DNA from: JBKDZL01 sp047971145
GTDB taxonomy: Bacteria > Bacillota_I > Bacilli_A > Erysipelotrichales > Erysipelotrichaceae
Direction of reading: 5' to 3'
Assembly: GCA_047971145.1 (NCBI GenBank)
Contig: JBKDZL010000015.1
Location: 1 to 5,974, forward strand
DNA length: 5,974 bases
Shown here: piece after piece, positions 1 to 5,974 of the stretch
Position numbering within the stretch: the stretch's first letter is position 1
Layout of the letters: each line of letters opens with the position of its first letter
The notes under the pieces: model-generated
Databases searched by the model: none
Told to the model about the DNA's origin: nothing
The model's input: the letters and a program-made list of their open reading frames with translations, nothing else
Position numbers and translations under genes: made by a program

Positions 1-1362
1 AGAGCGATAACCGATCAGTCCTCTTGTGGGAACTAAGTATTCAACTTTAGTATAACTACCCTCTTCAATTAAGTTAACCATTTGACCTTTTCTTAAATTT
101 AATTTATTTATTACTGTACCTGAATACTCCGTAGGTACACTACATACGACTTCTTCCATTGGTTCTAATAACTGATTATTTTCTCTATGGAAAATAACTT
201 GAGGTTTACTAACAGCTACCTCATAACCTTCTCTGCGCATATTTTCTAAAAGAATAGAAAGATGTAATTCTCCTCTACCGCTAACTTTAAAAGAATCAGT
301 TGATTCAGTAGCTTCTACCTTTAATCCAACATTGACTTCTAATTCTTTATCGAGTCTATCTTTGATATTACGTGAGGTTACATACTTACCACTCATACCA
401 GCAAATGGTGAAGAATTAACCATAAAGTTCATAGACAAGGTTGGCTCTTCAATAGTTAAAGAAGGCAGGGGATTTGGTTGATCTAAAGGACAAATAGTAT
501 CACCAATTTCAATATCGCTAATACCTGATATAATAACAATTTCACCACACTGAGCCTTATCAATTGCCGTTCTACTCAAACCTTTATAATTAAAAATTTG
601 ATTAATTTTAGCTTTATTTTTCTTACCATTAGAATTACACACCAAAACTTGACTAGCCTCTTTTAGCTCACCAGCATAAACTCTACCAATCCCTAATCTG
701 CCAATATAATCATCATAAGCTAAAGCAGAAACTTGCATTTGAAGATTTTCTGCTATTTTATTAGGATAAGCATCACAATGCTTTAAAATTGTTTCAAATA
801 ATGGTTTAATATCATTATTATCATCACTTATATCATAGCGAACTATCCCTTGCTTCGCAATTCCGTATAAAATTGGAAAATCTAATTGTTTATCATTAGC
901 ATTTAAATCCATAAATAATTCATAAACCATGTCTATAACTTCCACAGCTCTTTGATCTTTTTTATCCATTTTATTAATTAATAAAATTGGATTCAAACCA
1001 GCTTCTAGACTTTTATTTAAAACAAATCTAGTTTGAGGCATTGGCCCTTCACTAGAATCAACTAATAAAATAACGGTATCTACAGTCTTGATAATTCTTT
1101 CTACCTCACTAGAAAAATCAGCATGTCCTGGAGTATCAACAATATTAATTTTATAGTCTTGATAATTGACACTACAATTTTTAGAATAAATAGTGATGCC
1201 TCTTTCTCGCTCTAAGTCATTACTATCCATCACACAATCAACTACTTCCTCATTTTCTCTAAAGATATCTGATTGACTTAAAAAAGCATCAACCAGCGTT
1301 GATTTACCAGCATCAACATGGGCAATAACCGCAATATTAATAATTTTTTTGAATTCGCTCAT
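1..1362 (-). CDS. typA: Translational GTPase TypA/BipA (3' end cut by window edge)
   Basis: Ribosome-associated GTPase of the EF-G/LepA superfamily; family members act in ribosome assembly and stress or cold adaptation. The frame is open from ATG at 1362 to the window edge, giving 454 residues of a usual 600-615. Visible motifs are the P-loop AHVDAGKST (14-22), the switch I stretch SNDLERERGIT ending at 57, G3 DTPGH (76-80), G4 NKMD (130-133), a G5-like YGIAK (166-170), domain II from about residue 200 (DDYIGRLGIGRVYAG), GRGELHL of domain III (362-368), and VPTRGLIGYRS (444-454) at the cut. About 150 residues, including the BipA-specific C-terminal domain, lie outside. The SNDLERERGIT and TRGLIG motifs separate it from EF-G, RF3 and TetM, although its P-loop has Ala-Gly-Lys-Ser where most TypA have His-Gly-Lys-Thr; I recall this form from clostridial TypA. 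GAGGT (1369-1373) lies 6 bases before the ATG. It is divergent from the M23 gene. Confidence 0.95.
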   Translation of the reverse strand, partial: MSEFKKIINIAVIAHVDAGKSTLVDAFLSQSDIFRENEEVVDCVMDSNDLERERGITIYSKNCSVNYQDYKINIVDTPGHADFSSEVERIIKTVDTVILLVDSSEGPMPQTRFVLNKSLEAGLNPILLINKMDKKDQRAVEVIDMVYELFMDLNANDKQLDFPILYGIAKQGIVRYDISDDNNDIKPLFETILKHCDAYPNKIAENLQMQVSALAYDDYIGRLGIGRVYAGELKEASQVLVCNSNGKKNKAKINQIFNYKGLSRTAIDKAQCGEIVIISGISDIEIGDTICPLDQPNPLPSLTIEEPTLSMNFMVNSSPFAGMSGKYVTSRNIKDRLDKELEVNVGLKVEATESTDSFKVSGRGELHLSILLENMRREGYEVAVSKPQVIFHRENNQLLEPMEEVVCSVPTEYSGTVINKLNLRKGQMVNLIEEGSYTKVEYLVPTRGLIGYRS

Positions 1363-1368
1363 AACTTT

Positions 1369-1419
1369 ACCTCATTTATACAACTTTTCCATTATACGCA
1401 CATGGAGTGAATTACACAA
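1369..1419 (-). promoter_or_regulatory. Candidate sigma-A promoter and ribosome binding site of typA
   Basis: On the minus strand a perfect TATAAT (1391-1396) lies 17 bases downstream of TTGTGT (1414-1419, 3 of 6 matches to TTGACA). Transcription would start near 1384, giving a leader of about 22 bases with the GAGGT ribosome binding site at 1369-1373. The -10 box and spacer are good and the -35 is weak. An imperfect-sized dyad, TCCAT-N9-ATGGA (1388-1406), covers the -10 region and might be an operator, but its arms are only 5 bp. Confidence 0.5.
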
Positions 1420-1424
1420 ATTAA

Positions 1425-1458
1425 ATTCAATTATTTTCTAATAAATTATTCAATTATT
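1425..1458. repeat. Pair of 11-bp direct repeats in the divergent promoter gap
   Basis: ATTCAATTATT occurs exactly at 1425-1435 and again at 1448-1458, 23 bp from start to start. The pair lies between the typA and M23 promoter candidates, immediately upstream of the M23 -35 region. It could be a tandem binding site or an AT-rich UP-like element. The low complexity means chance is a serious alternative. Confidence 0.35.
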
Positions 1459-1481
1459 AAAAGAAATTAATATAATAAACC

Positions 1482-1530
1482 TTGAAAAAAGAAAGTTTTT
1501 TTACTAAAATTATTTTAGAAATGAAGAGGA
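1482..1530 (+). promoter_or_regulatory. Candidate promoter and ribosome binding site of the M23 peptidase gene
   Basis: TTGAAA (1482-1487) and TAAAAT (1505-1510) each match the sigma-A consensus at 5 of 6 positions and are separated by 17 bases. Transcription would start near 1517, leaving about 18 bases of leader with AGAGGA (1525-1530) 4 bases before the ATG. A second possible -10, TATAAT at 1471-1476, has only a poor -35 (TTCAAT, 1449-1454). In sequence this AT-rich such matches arise easily by chance, so the assignment is tentative. Confidence 0.4.
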
Positions 1531-1534
1531 AATT

Positions 1535-2701
1535 ATGAAAAAAACAAAAATAATATACTTAATCTTCACCAGCATAATTTTAATATTTATAACAATCATT
1601 ATTTATGATACAATTTCTTTTAATCAATTTAAAGAATCCTTTAATGACAACATCTTAAATATTAATGGCGTTGCTATCAGACCCAATAATGTTAGTGAAA
1701 AGAATTTTATTTTTCATAGCTTAGAAACATCTACTGAGCCTACCACTATTTCTACTACTAAAGATACTGAAATAATTTTGAATAAAAACTATACTTTAAC
1801 TGATAAAAGCAACCATACCATTACTGAGCCCATAACTTATCTAAGTGAAGGTAAATATTATCTGAAAATACAGGAAAACAACATAATCTACTATTATGAT
1901 TTAATAGTTGATAACGAATTTACTATCACAATTGATACAGCAAACGCCTTTCCCGCTGGCTACTTAAGAATTAATTTTTTTGATTTAGATGAAAATGAAG
2001 AAATAAGTATCACCAGCAATTTCACTACCGCAGAAAACTTCTATTGGCAAGAAAAAAATATGCTGATACCTATAGATTATCATACAGCAGAGGGTGAGTA
2101 CTCTCTAATATTTACTAGTCAACAACACGAGCTAGTTTCAAATATCACCATTAAACCAACAGATTTTAGAGAAGATCATTTTAATATCAGCAGTACTGTT
2201 TCTAATAATGCCAAAGTTGAACCTGATCCTATTATCCAGAGTGCCTATAATCAAGCAAAGTCAACTATTAGTGATATTCCTTACTATTTAGAAAGTGGCT
2301 TCAAAATACCAGCAAAGGGCTATACTACTGGTGATTTTGGTGATATTCGCTATATTAATGGGGCAACTACAGTCTCAAGCATCCACATGGGTATTGATTA
2401 TGCCAACAATTTAAATACTGATATTTATAGTACTGCTAAAGGCAAAGTCATTTTTGCAGATTTTTTACCTGCTACAGGAAATACTGTTATGGTTGATCAT
2501 GGACAAGGAATTATTTCAAGATATTTGCATACTGAAACTATTTATGTTGAAGTTGGTGAGATGGTTGATCAAAATAGCATACTTGCCGCTATGGGAACCA
2601 CAGGATTTTCTACTGGTGTTCACTTACATTTTGAAATTTTCTTTTATGGCACCAATATAAATCCCTATTTATTACTAAATAATTCAGATTTCCAATCTTA
2701 A
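1535..2701 (+). CDS. Membrane-anchored or secreted M23 (LytM-type) metallopeptidase with Ig-like stalk
   Basis: Predicted zinc endopeptidase cutting peptide cross-bridges or stems of peptidoglycan outside the membrane. The 388-residue product starts with Lys-rich MKKTK and one hydrophobic segment (about 6-24), a signal anchor or uncleaved signal; there is no lipobox cysteine. Residues 45-207 look like two beta-rich Ig-like units. The second ends in IPIDYHTAEGEYSL (178-191), resembling the N-terminal domain (Peptidase_M23_N type) before many exported M23 enzymes. The catalytic domain spans about 255-380. Zinc ligands H284 and D288 (HMGID) and H365 (HLHFE), and the catalytic histidines H332 (YLHTE) and H363, are all present. 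The spacing closely matches LytM, so the enzyme should be active. The AGAGGA site supports the start. It stands alone, divergent from typA and convergent with glgA. A SpoIIQ-like sporulation role is possible but the longer stalk argues against it. Substrate and process are unknown. Confidence 0.92.
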   Translation: MKKTKIIYLIFTSIILIFITIIIYDTISFNQFKESFNDNILNINGVAIRPNNVSEKNFIFHSLETSTEPTTISTTKDTEIILNKNYTLTDKSNHTITEPITYLSEGKYYLKIQENNIIYYYDLIVDNEFTITIDTANAFPAGYLRINFFDLDENEEISITSNFTTAENFYWQEKNMLIPIDYHTAEGEYSLIFTSQQHELVSNITIKPTDFREDHFNISSTVSNNAKVEPDPIIQSAYNQAKSTISDIPYYLESGFKIPAKGYTTGDFGDIRYINGATTVSSIHMGIDYANNLNTDIYSTAKGKVIFADFLPATGNTVMVDHGQGIISRYLHTETIYVEVGEMVDQNSILAAMGTTGFSTGVHLHFEIFFYGTNINPYLLLNNSDFQS

Positions 2702-2702
2702 T

Positions 2703-4133
2703 TTAGCTTTTAATAATACTTTGATATAATTGGCGATATTTTTTAGCGGATTGATTCCAACTAACTCTTTTACTCATGGCATTAATTTGGATTCGTTGAT
2801 ATATATTATTATCCACAAATAATTCTAAAGCTCTAATAATAGCATAATACATTTCAGTACTATCAAAATTACTAAAAGTAAAACCCTCACCAGATAGCTC
2901 ATACTTATTATAGGGACTTACGGTATCCTTTAGTCCACCTGTTTCTCTAACTATCGGCAAACTACCATAACGCATCGCAATTAACTGTGAGATACCACAG
3001 GGCTCAAAATAAGATGGCATTAAAAAGAAATCACTAGCTGCATATATTTGATGAGCCAAAATTTCATTATAACCTCGATAAAAGACAAAATTATCATATT
3101 TGCCCTCAAGATATTTAAAGATATCTTCGTATTTACTATCACCTGAACCCAAAAAGAACAGTTGCAAGTTTAATTTCAATAAATCTTCAATTTTATCAAC
3201 AATTAGTTGTAAGCCTTTTTGATCAGTCAGACGTGATACTAAAGCAATCATTGGTACATCTTTATTATTTGATAGACCATACTCACACTGCAAAGCTAGC
3301 TTGTTTTTAGCTTTATTTACTAAAGAGTTTTTAGAATATTTATATGCCAAAGCTTTATCAGTGTTAGGATTCCATAACTTAATATCAATACCATTGACAA
3401 TACCTATTAAATCAGCTCGCTTCAAATCAAGAACATAATCCATTTGCTCACCAAATTCTTTTGTCAAAATTTCATTAGCGTAAGTTTCTGAAACCGTAGT
3501 GACTTTATCACTATAGAAAATGCCTCCCTTCATAAAGCTCATACCATCATGAAAATTCACACTATTATCCGCCATTAAATCTAAGGTTAAACCAAAACAA
3601 TCAGTTAAAACACTAGTCGGAAAATTACCCTGAAAAGCCAAATTATGAATAGTATAAACATATTTTAGATTTTTAATTTTATCATGCCATTGATATAAAG
3701 TTTTGCCTAAAACCGCAATCATACCACTGTGCCAATCATGACAATGAATAATATCGTAATTATTTTTCTGTTGTAAAATAAAGTTCATTACTGCATGTTG
3801 AAAGAAGGCAAATCTAGCCCCATCATCACCATATCCATATAATTGTGAACGTTCAAAGTATTCTTGGTTTTCAACAAAATATGTTACCACCCCATTATTA
3901 TTGTGTTGAAATATTCTAGCATTTGTCCTAAATATTCCCTGATTTATTTCAATGGTAAAAACATACTCTAACTTTGCCAAATATTTATCAATTATTTTTT
4001 GATATAAAGGCATAATAATTTCTACACTTGTTTGATCATTGCTTAAATTATGGGGCAGAGAACCAATTACATCGGCTAATCCACCACTTTTTATATAAGG
4101 TAAGCCCTCACTTGCTACAAATAAAACTCTCAT
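2703..4133 (-). CDS. glgA: Glycogen synthase (ADP-glucose:starch glucosyltransferase, GT5)
   Basis: Transfers glucose from ADP-glucose to the non-reducing end of alpha-1,4-glucan in the cytoplasm, the elongation step of glycogen synthesis. The 476 residues match the family length (E. coli enzyme 477). The N-terminal Rossmann domain opens with KSGGLADV (15-22), the ADP-glucose-binding KxGGL loop at the same residue number as in E. coli, followed by HCHDWH (130-135). The C-terminal GT-B domain carries SRLTDQKG (300-307) with the nucleotide-sugar-binding Arg301 and Lys306, EPCG with catalytic-region Glu377, and RETGGLKDT (396-404). The start ATG overlaps the glgD stop as TAATG, so translation is probably coupled. 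AGAGGG (4145-4150) lies 11 bases upstream, a rather long spacing. It is the last gene of the visible operon and ends one base from the convergent M23 gene. Nothing appears truncated. Confidence 0.97.
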   Translation of the reverse strand: MRVLFVASEGLPYIKSGGLADVIGSLPHNLSNDQTSVEIIMPLYQKIIDKYLAKLEYVFTIEINQGIFRTNARIFQHNNNGVVTYFVENQEYFERSQLYGYGDDGARFAFFQHAVMNFILQQKNNYDIIHCHDWHSGMIAVLGKTLYQWHDKIKNLKYVYTIHNLAFQGNFPTSVLTDCFGLTLDLMADNSVNFHDGMSFMKGGIFYSDKVTTVSETYANEILTKEFGEQMDYVLDLKRADLIGIVNGIDIKLWNPNTDKALAYKYSKNSLVNKAKNKLALQCEYGLSNNKDVPMIALVSRLTDQKGLQLIVDKIEDLLKLNLQLFFLGSGDSKYEDIFKYLEGKYDNFVFYRGYNEILAHQIYAASDFFLMPSYFEPCGISQLIAMRYGSLPIVRETGGLKDTVSPYNKYELSGEGFTFSNFDSTEMYYAIIRALELFVDNNIYQRIQINAMSKRVSWNQSAKKYRQLYQSIIKS

Positions 4134-5248
4134 TAGATGGTGTTCCCTCTATTAACATAAATAATATTTTTATTATCACCAATTAATTCCTTAACATTTT
4201 GGACTTTTACTCTTTTATCAATTATAGCGTGATTAATATTAGCACCAGAGGCTATATAACTATCACCAATTAATACAGCATTCTTTACTACTGCTCCTTC
4301 TTCAATAATTACATTACGGCCAATAAAACAATTTTCAATTTCACCCATTATTTTTGAACCATTAGAAACAGAAGAATTAGTTACCTTAGCTTTCTCACCA
4401 TAAAATACTGGTGGTGAATCATAAGTCCTAGTTAAAATCGGCCAATTATTGAGAAAATAATTTTTAGCATAACTATAATCTATCATAGCCATATGTGCTT
4501 TAAAATACTGATCTAGATTATTGATAGCCAAGACTTCTCTTTTTAAGGGATAACCAACAACATTAAGCTCACTTAACTTATCACTAACTATTTTGTCCAA
4601 CCAATAACAACTACTAGTCTTATGAGCTTGTCTGATTAAATCAATAAATAAATCCTTTTTCATAACATAGCAATCTAAGGCAATATTTCTCTCATTATAT
4701 TTACCATAATTGCGCTCAATACCCTCCACTTGATTATTATTGTTTAATATTAGGGTATTACACTCCACAAACTTATGTTTTGCCTCATTAGTTTTCTTAT
4801 ATAACATAGTGATATCAGCATCACTGGCAATATGATCAGCCACTAAATTATTAAATTCTTGAACATAAATAAAGTAACTAGAGGCAATTAATACATATTC
4901 TTCAGGAGCATGAATAATATGCTCTAAATTATCCCAACAACAATTAATATCAGTATTATAAATATCAGTTCTAAAATCTGACTCGCCATGCATAACAGTG
5001 ATTTTATCTCTTTTAGAATTGATATTATATTGTCTTCCACTACCAATATGAGTAAAAACTGAACGCTGTTTATTATTAACATGAACATGAATGTTAGAAA
5101 TATCCGAATTGGTCATATTAGAAATCACAAAATCCATCAATCTAAACCGACCACAAAAGGCAATAGATGGAATCGGGCGATACAAAGATAATCCTTCAAT
5201 ATTCACATGTTTATCATCAAATTTAACAATTCCTAAGACATTATTCAT
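4133..5248 (-). CDS. glgD: GlgD-type regulatory (non-catalytic) subunit of ADP-glucose pyrophosphorylase
   Basis: Partner of GlgC; in Geobacillus the GlgC-GlgD complex makes ADP-glucose better than GlgC alone. The 371-residue product has a nucleotidyltransferase-like fold (about 1-265) and a C-terminal left-handed beta-helix with hexapeptide repeats (about 286-350, e.g. IGRNVIIEEGAVV). The diagnostic RPIPSIAFCGRFRLMDF (24-40) corresponds to the GlgC AKPAVPFGGKYRIIDF-like segment. The glycine-rich GGxGxRL nucleotide loop is missing (GIVKFDDKHV instead). The catalytic-Asp motif GDHIY is SSYFIY (123-128), so the Asp is Ser124. Activity of its own is therefore unlikely. I chose ATG at 5248 over an in-frame ATG at 5272. 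It forms the ATGA overlap with the glgC stop, has AGAGGG (5256-5261) 7 bases upstream, and gives the typical GlgD start MNNVLGI; the longer form would add eight residues unlike the family. Confidence 0.93.
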   Translation of the reverse strand: MNNVLGIVKFDDKHVNIEGLSLYRPIPSIAFCGRFRLMDFVISNMTNSDISNIHVHVNNKQRSVFTHIGSGRQYNINSKRDKITVMHGESDFRTDIYNTDINCCWDNLEHIIHAPEEYVLIASSYFIYVQEFNNLVADHIASDADITMLYKKTNEAKHKFVECNTLILNNNNQVEGIERNYGKYNERNIALDCYVMKKDLFIDLIRQAHKTSSCYWLDKIVSDKLSELNVVGYPLKREVLAINNLDQYFKAHMAMIDYSYAKNYFLNNWPILTRTYDSPPVFYGEKAKVTNSSVSNGSKIMGEIENCFIGRNVIIEEGAVVKNAVLIGDSYIASGANINHAIIDKRVKVQNVKELIGDNKNIIYVNRGNTI

Positions 5249-5974
5249 AGCTCTACCCTCTGATCTTTCCAAATTAATTCAACTGCTTCATCATCATTTA
5301 TAATCACTTCTACATTGGGATAAATTGTAATATTATCTGCGACAATTACCCTTCTTAAATTAACACCCTCTTTAATGTGGACACCCGGTAAAAGTACACA
5401 ATCAGTAATACTAGCACCCTCATCAATAATAACATCATTAAAAATAACAGAATTTTCCACTTTGCCACCGATAATACACCCCTGCCCCAACATCGCCTTT
5501 TTTATTTCCGCCGACTTTAAAATATATTGTGGTGGATTGGTAGTATCTTTCGAATAAACACGCCAATTAATATCATCAATATCAACTCCTTGACCATTTA
5601 ATAAATCCATATTACTCTCCCAAAGGCTATCTAAAGTGCCAACATCTTTCCAATAACCTTTAAAGCGATAGGCTTGTATAACTTCATTGTGAGCTAGAAA
5701 TTCTGGAATAATATTCTTACCAAAATCATGTTCACTATCAGCGTCTTTCATATCTTTAATTAAATATTGTTTTAAAGTTTTCCAATTAAAGAAATAGATC
5801 CCCATTGAAGCTAAATTACTCTTAGGGTTCTCAGGTTTTTCCTCAAAATCAATAATTTTATCAGTTTCATCAGTATTCATAATCCCAAAACGCTTAGCTT
5901 CACTCATAGTAACCTCTAATACGGCAATAGTTAAATCGGCCTGATTTTGTTTATGACACTCTAACATTTTAGAA
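5245..5974 (-). CDS. glgC: Glucose-1-phosphate adenylyltransferase, catalytic subunit (5' end beyond window)
   Basis: Makes ADP-glucose and pyrophosphate from ATP and glucose-1-phosphate, the committed step of bacterial glycogen synthesis. The frame is open through the right edge. The first ATG inside the window (5967) is internal: the codons before it give Ser-Lys, and SKMLECH matches the conserved DYSKML segment after the catalytic GDHIYK motif. About 240 of an expected 380-400 residues are visible; the ATP-binding N-terminus is missing. Counting that Met as 1, motifs are FGIMNTD (27-33), FEEKPENP (41-48, with glucose-1-phosphate-binding Lys44), NLASMGIY (51-58), YWKDVGTLDSLWE (105-117), and a C-terminal left-handed beta-helix (about 152-222). 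Unlike neighbouring GlgD, all the substrate motifs that fall in the window are intact. The stop is TGA inside the ATGA overlap with glgD, indicating a coupled glgC-glgD-glgA operon. Allosteric properties cannot be judged from this portion. Confidence 0.96.
   Translation of the reverse strand, partial: SKMLECHKQNQADLTIAVLEVTMSEAKRFGIMNTDETDKIIDFEEKPENPKSNLASMGIYFFNWKTLKQYLIKDMKDADSEHDFGKNIIPEFLAHNEVIQAYRFKGYWKDVGTLDSLWESNMDLLNGQGVDIDDINWRVYSKDTTNPPQYILKSAEIKKAMLGQGCIIGGKVENSVIFNDVIIDEGASITDCVLLPGVHIKEGVNLRRVIVADNITIYPNVEVIINDDEAVELIWKDQRVEL

Noticed and set aside
1..1362. EF-G, RF3 or ribosomal protection protein instead of TypA
   Set aside because: HVDAGK is suggestive, but SNDLERERGIT, GRGELHL and TRGLIGYR together are TypA hallmarks.
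1485..1502. A6-GAAAG-T7 palindrome in the intergenic gap as a terminator or hairpin
   Set aside because: The stem is only A-T pairs, lies upstream of a gene, and overlaps the promoter candidate; it looks like compositional bias.
2454..2660. Plus-strand open frame of 68 codons inside the M23 gene
   Set aside because: It is an alternative frame of the conserved catalytic domain, with no recognisable protein or separate ribosome binding site.
2686..2698. Hairpin AGATT-TCC-AATCT as a terminator
   Set aside because: A 5-bp stem with one G-C pair, followed by TAATTTAGCTTTT instead of a clean T run, is too weak to call.
5249..5272. Upstream in-frame ATG at 5272 as the glgD start
   Set aside because: It adds eight residues lying inside glgC that do not resemble GlgD; ATG at 5248 has a good ribosome binding site and the ATGA overlap.
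5091..5303. Plus-strand open frame of 70 codons across the glgC/glgD junction
   Set aside because: It is antisense to conserved coding sequence of both genes and has no homology I recognise.
5375..5557. Plus-strand open frame of 60 codons inside glgC
   Set aside because: It is antisense to the hexapeptide-repeat region and its content follows from the glgC codons.
5968..5974. Treating ATG at 5967 as the real glgC start
   Set aside because: The codons upstream (Ser-Lys) continue the conserved SKML segment, and the ATP-binding N-terminal third would be missing; the gene is cut by the window edge.

Overview
The window comes from an AT-rich (about 30% G+C on spot counts) bacterium, most likely a low-GC Bacillota. 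Three things point there. A catalytic GlgC is paired with a GlgD-type partner subunit, a Bacillota arrangement. The TypA GTPase has the AHVDAGKST P-loop and FSSEVER sequence that I associate with clostridial TypA proteins. Tryptophan is TGG and the stops are TAA or TGA, so the code looks standard and not mycoplasma-like. Species cannot be named from this sequence.

Layout: positions 1-1362 (minus strand) hold the first 454 codons of the translational GTPase TypA/BipA, cut by the left edge. A 172-bp AT-rich gap (1363-1534) carries divergent promoter candidates. Positions 1535-2701 (plus strand) encode a membrane-anchored or exported M23 zinc endopeptidase with Ig-like stalk domains. It converges, with a single base between stop codons, on a minus-strand glycogen operon filling 2703-5974. 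That operon is read in the order glgC (5' part beyond the right edge), glgD, glgA.

The three glg genes form one translationally coupled unit: glgC and glgD share ATGA, and glgD and glgA share TAATG. GlgC, probably complexed with GlgD, makes ADP-glucose from glucose-1-phosphate and ATP. GlgA transfers the glucose to growing alpha-1,4-glucan. A branching enzyme would be expected nearby but is not in the window. TypA (ribosome-associated) and the M23 enzyme (cell wall) have no evident functional link to glycogen or to each other beyond the shared divergent promoter region.

Coding density is very high and no gene is clearly broken. I found no RNA gene, mobile element, CRISPR array or clear strong terminator. 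I see no evidence for a new multi-gene system. The points worth checking are small: a repeat and a dyad in the divergent promoter gap, the terminator-less convergent junction, the non-catalytic look of GlgD, and the stalk of the M23 protein.
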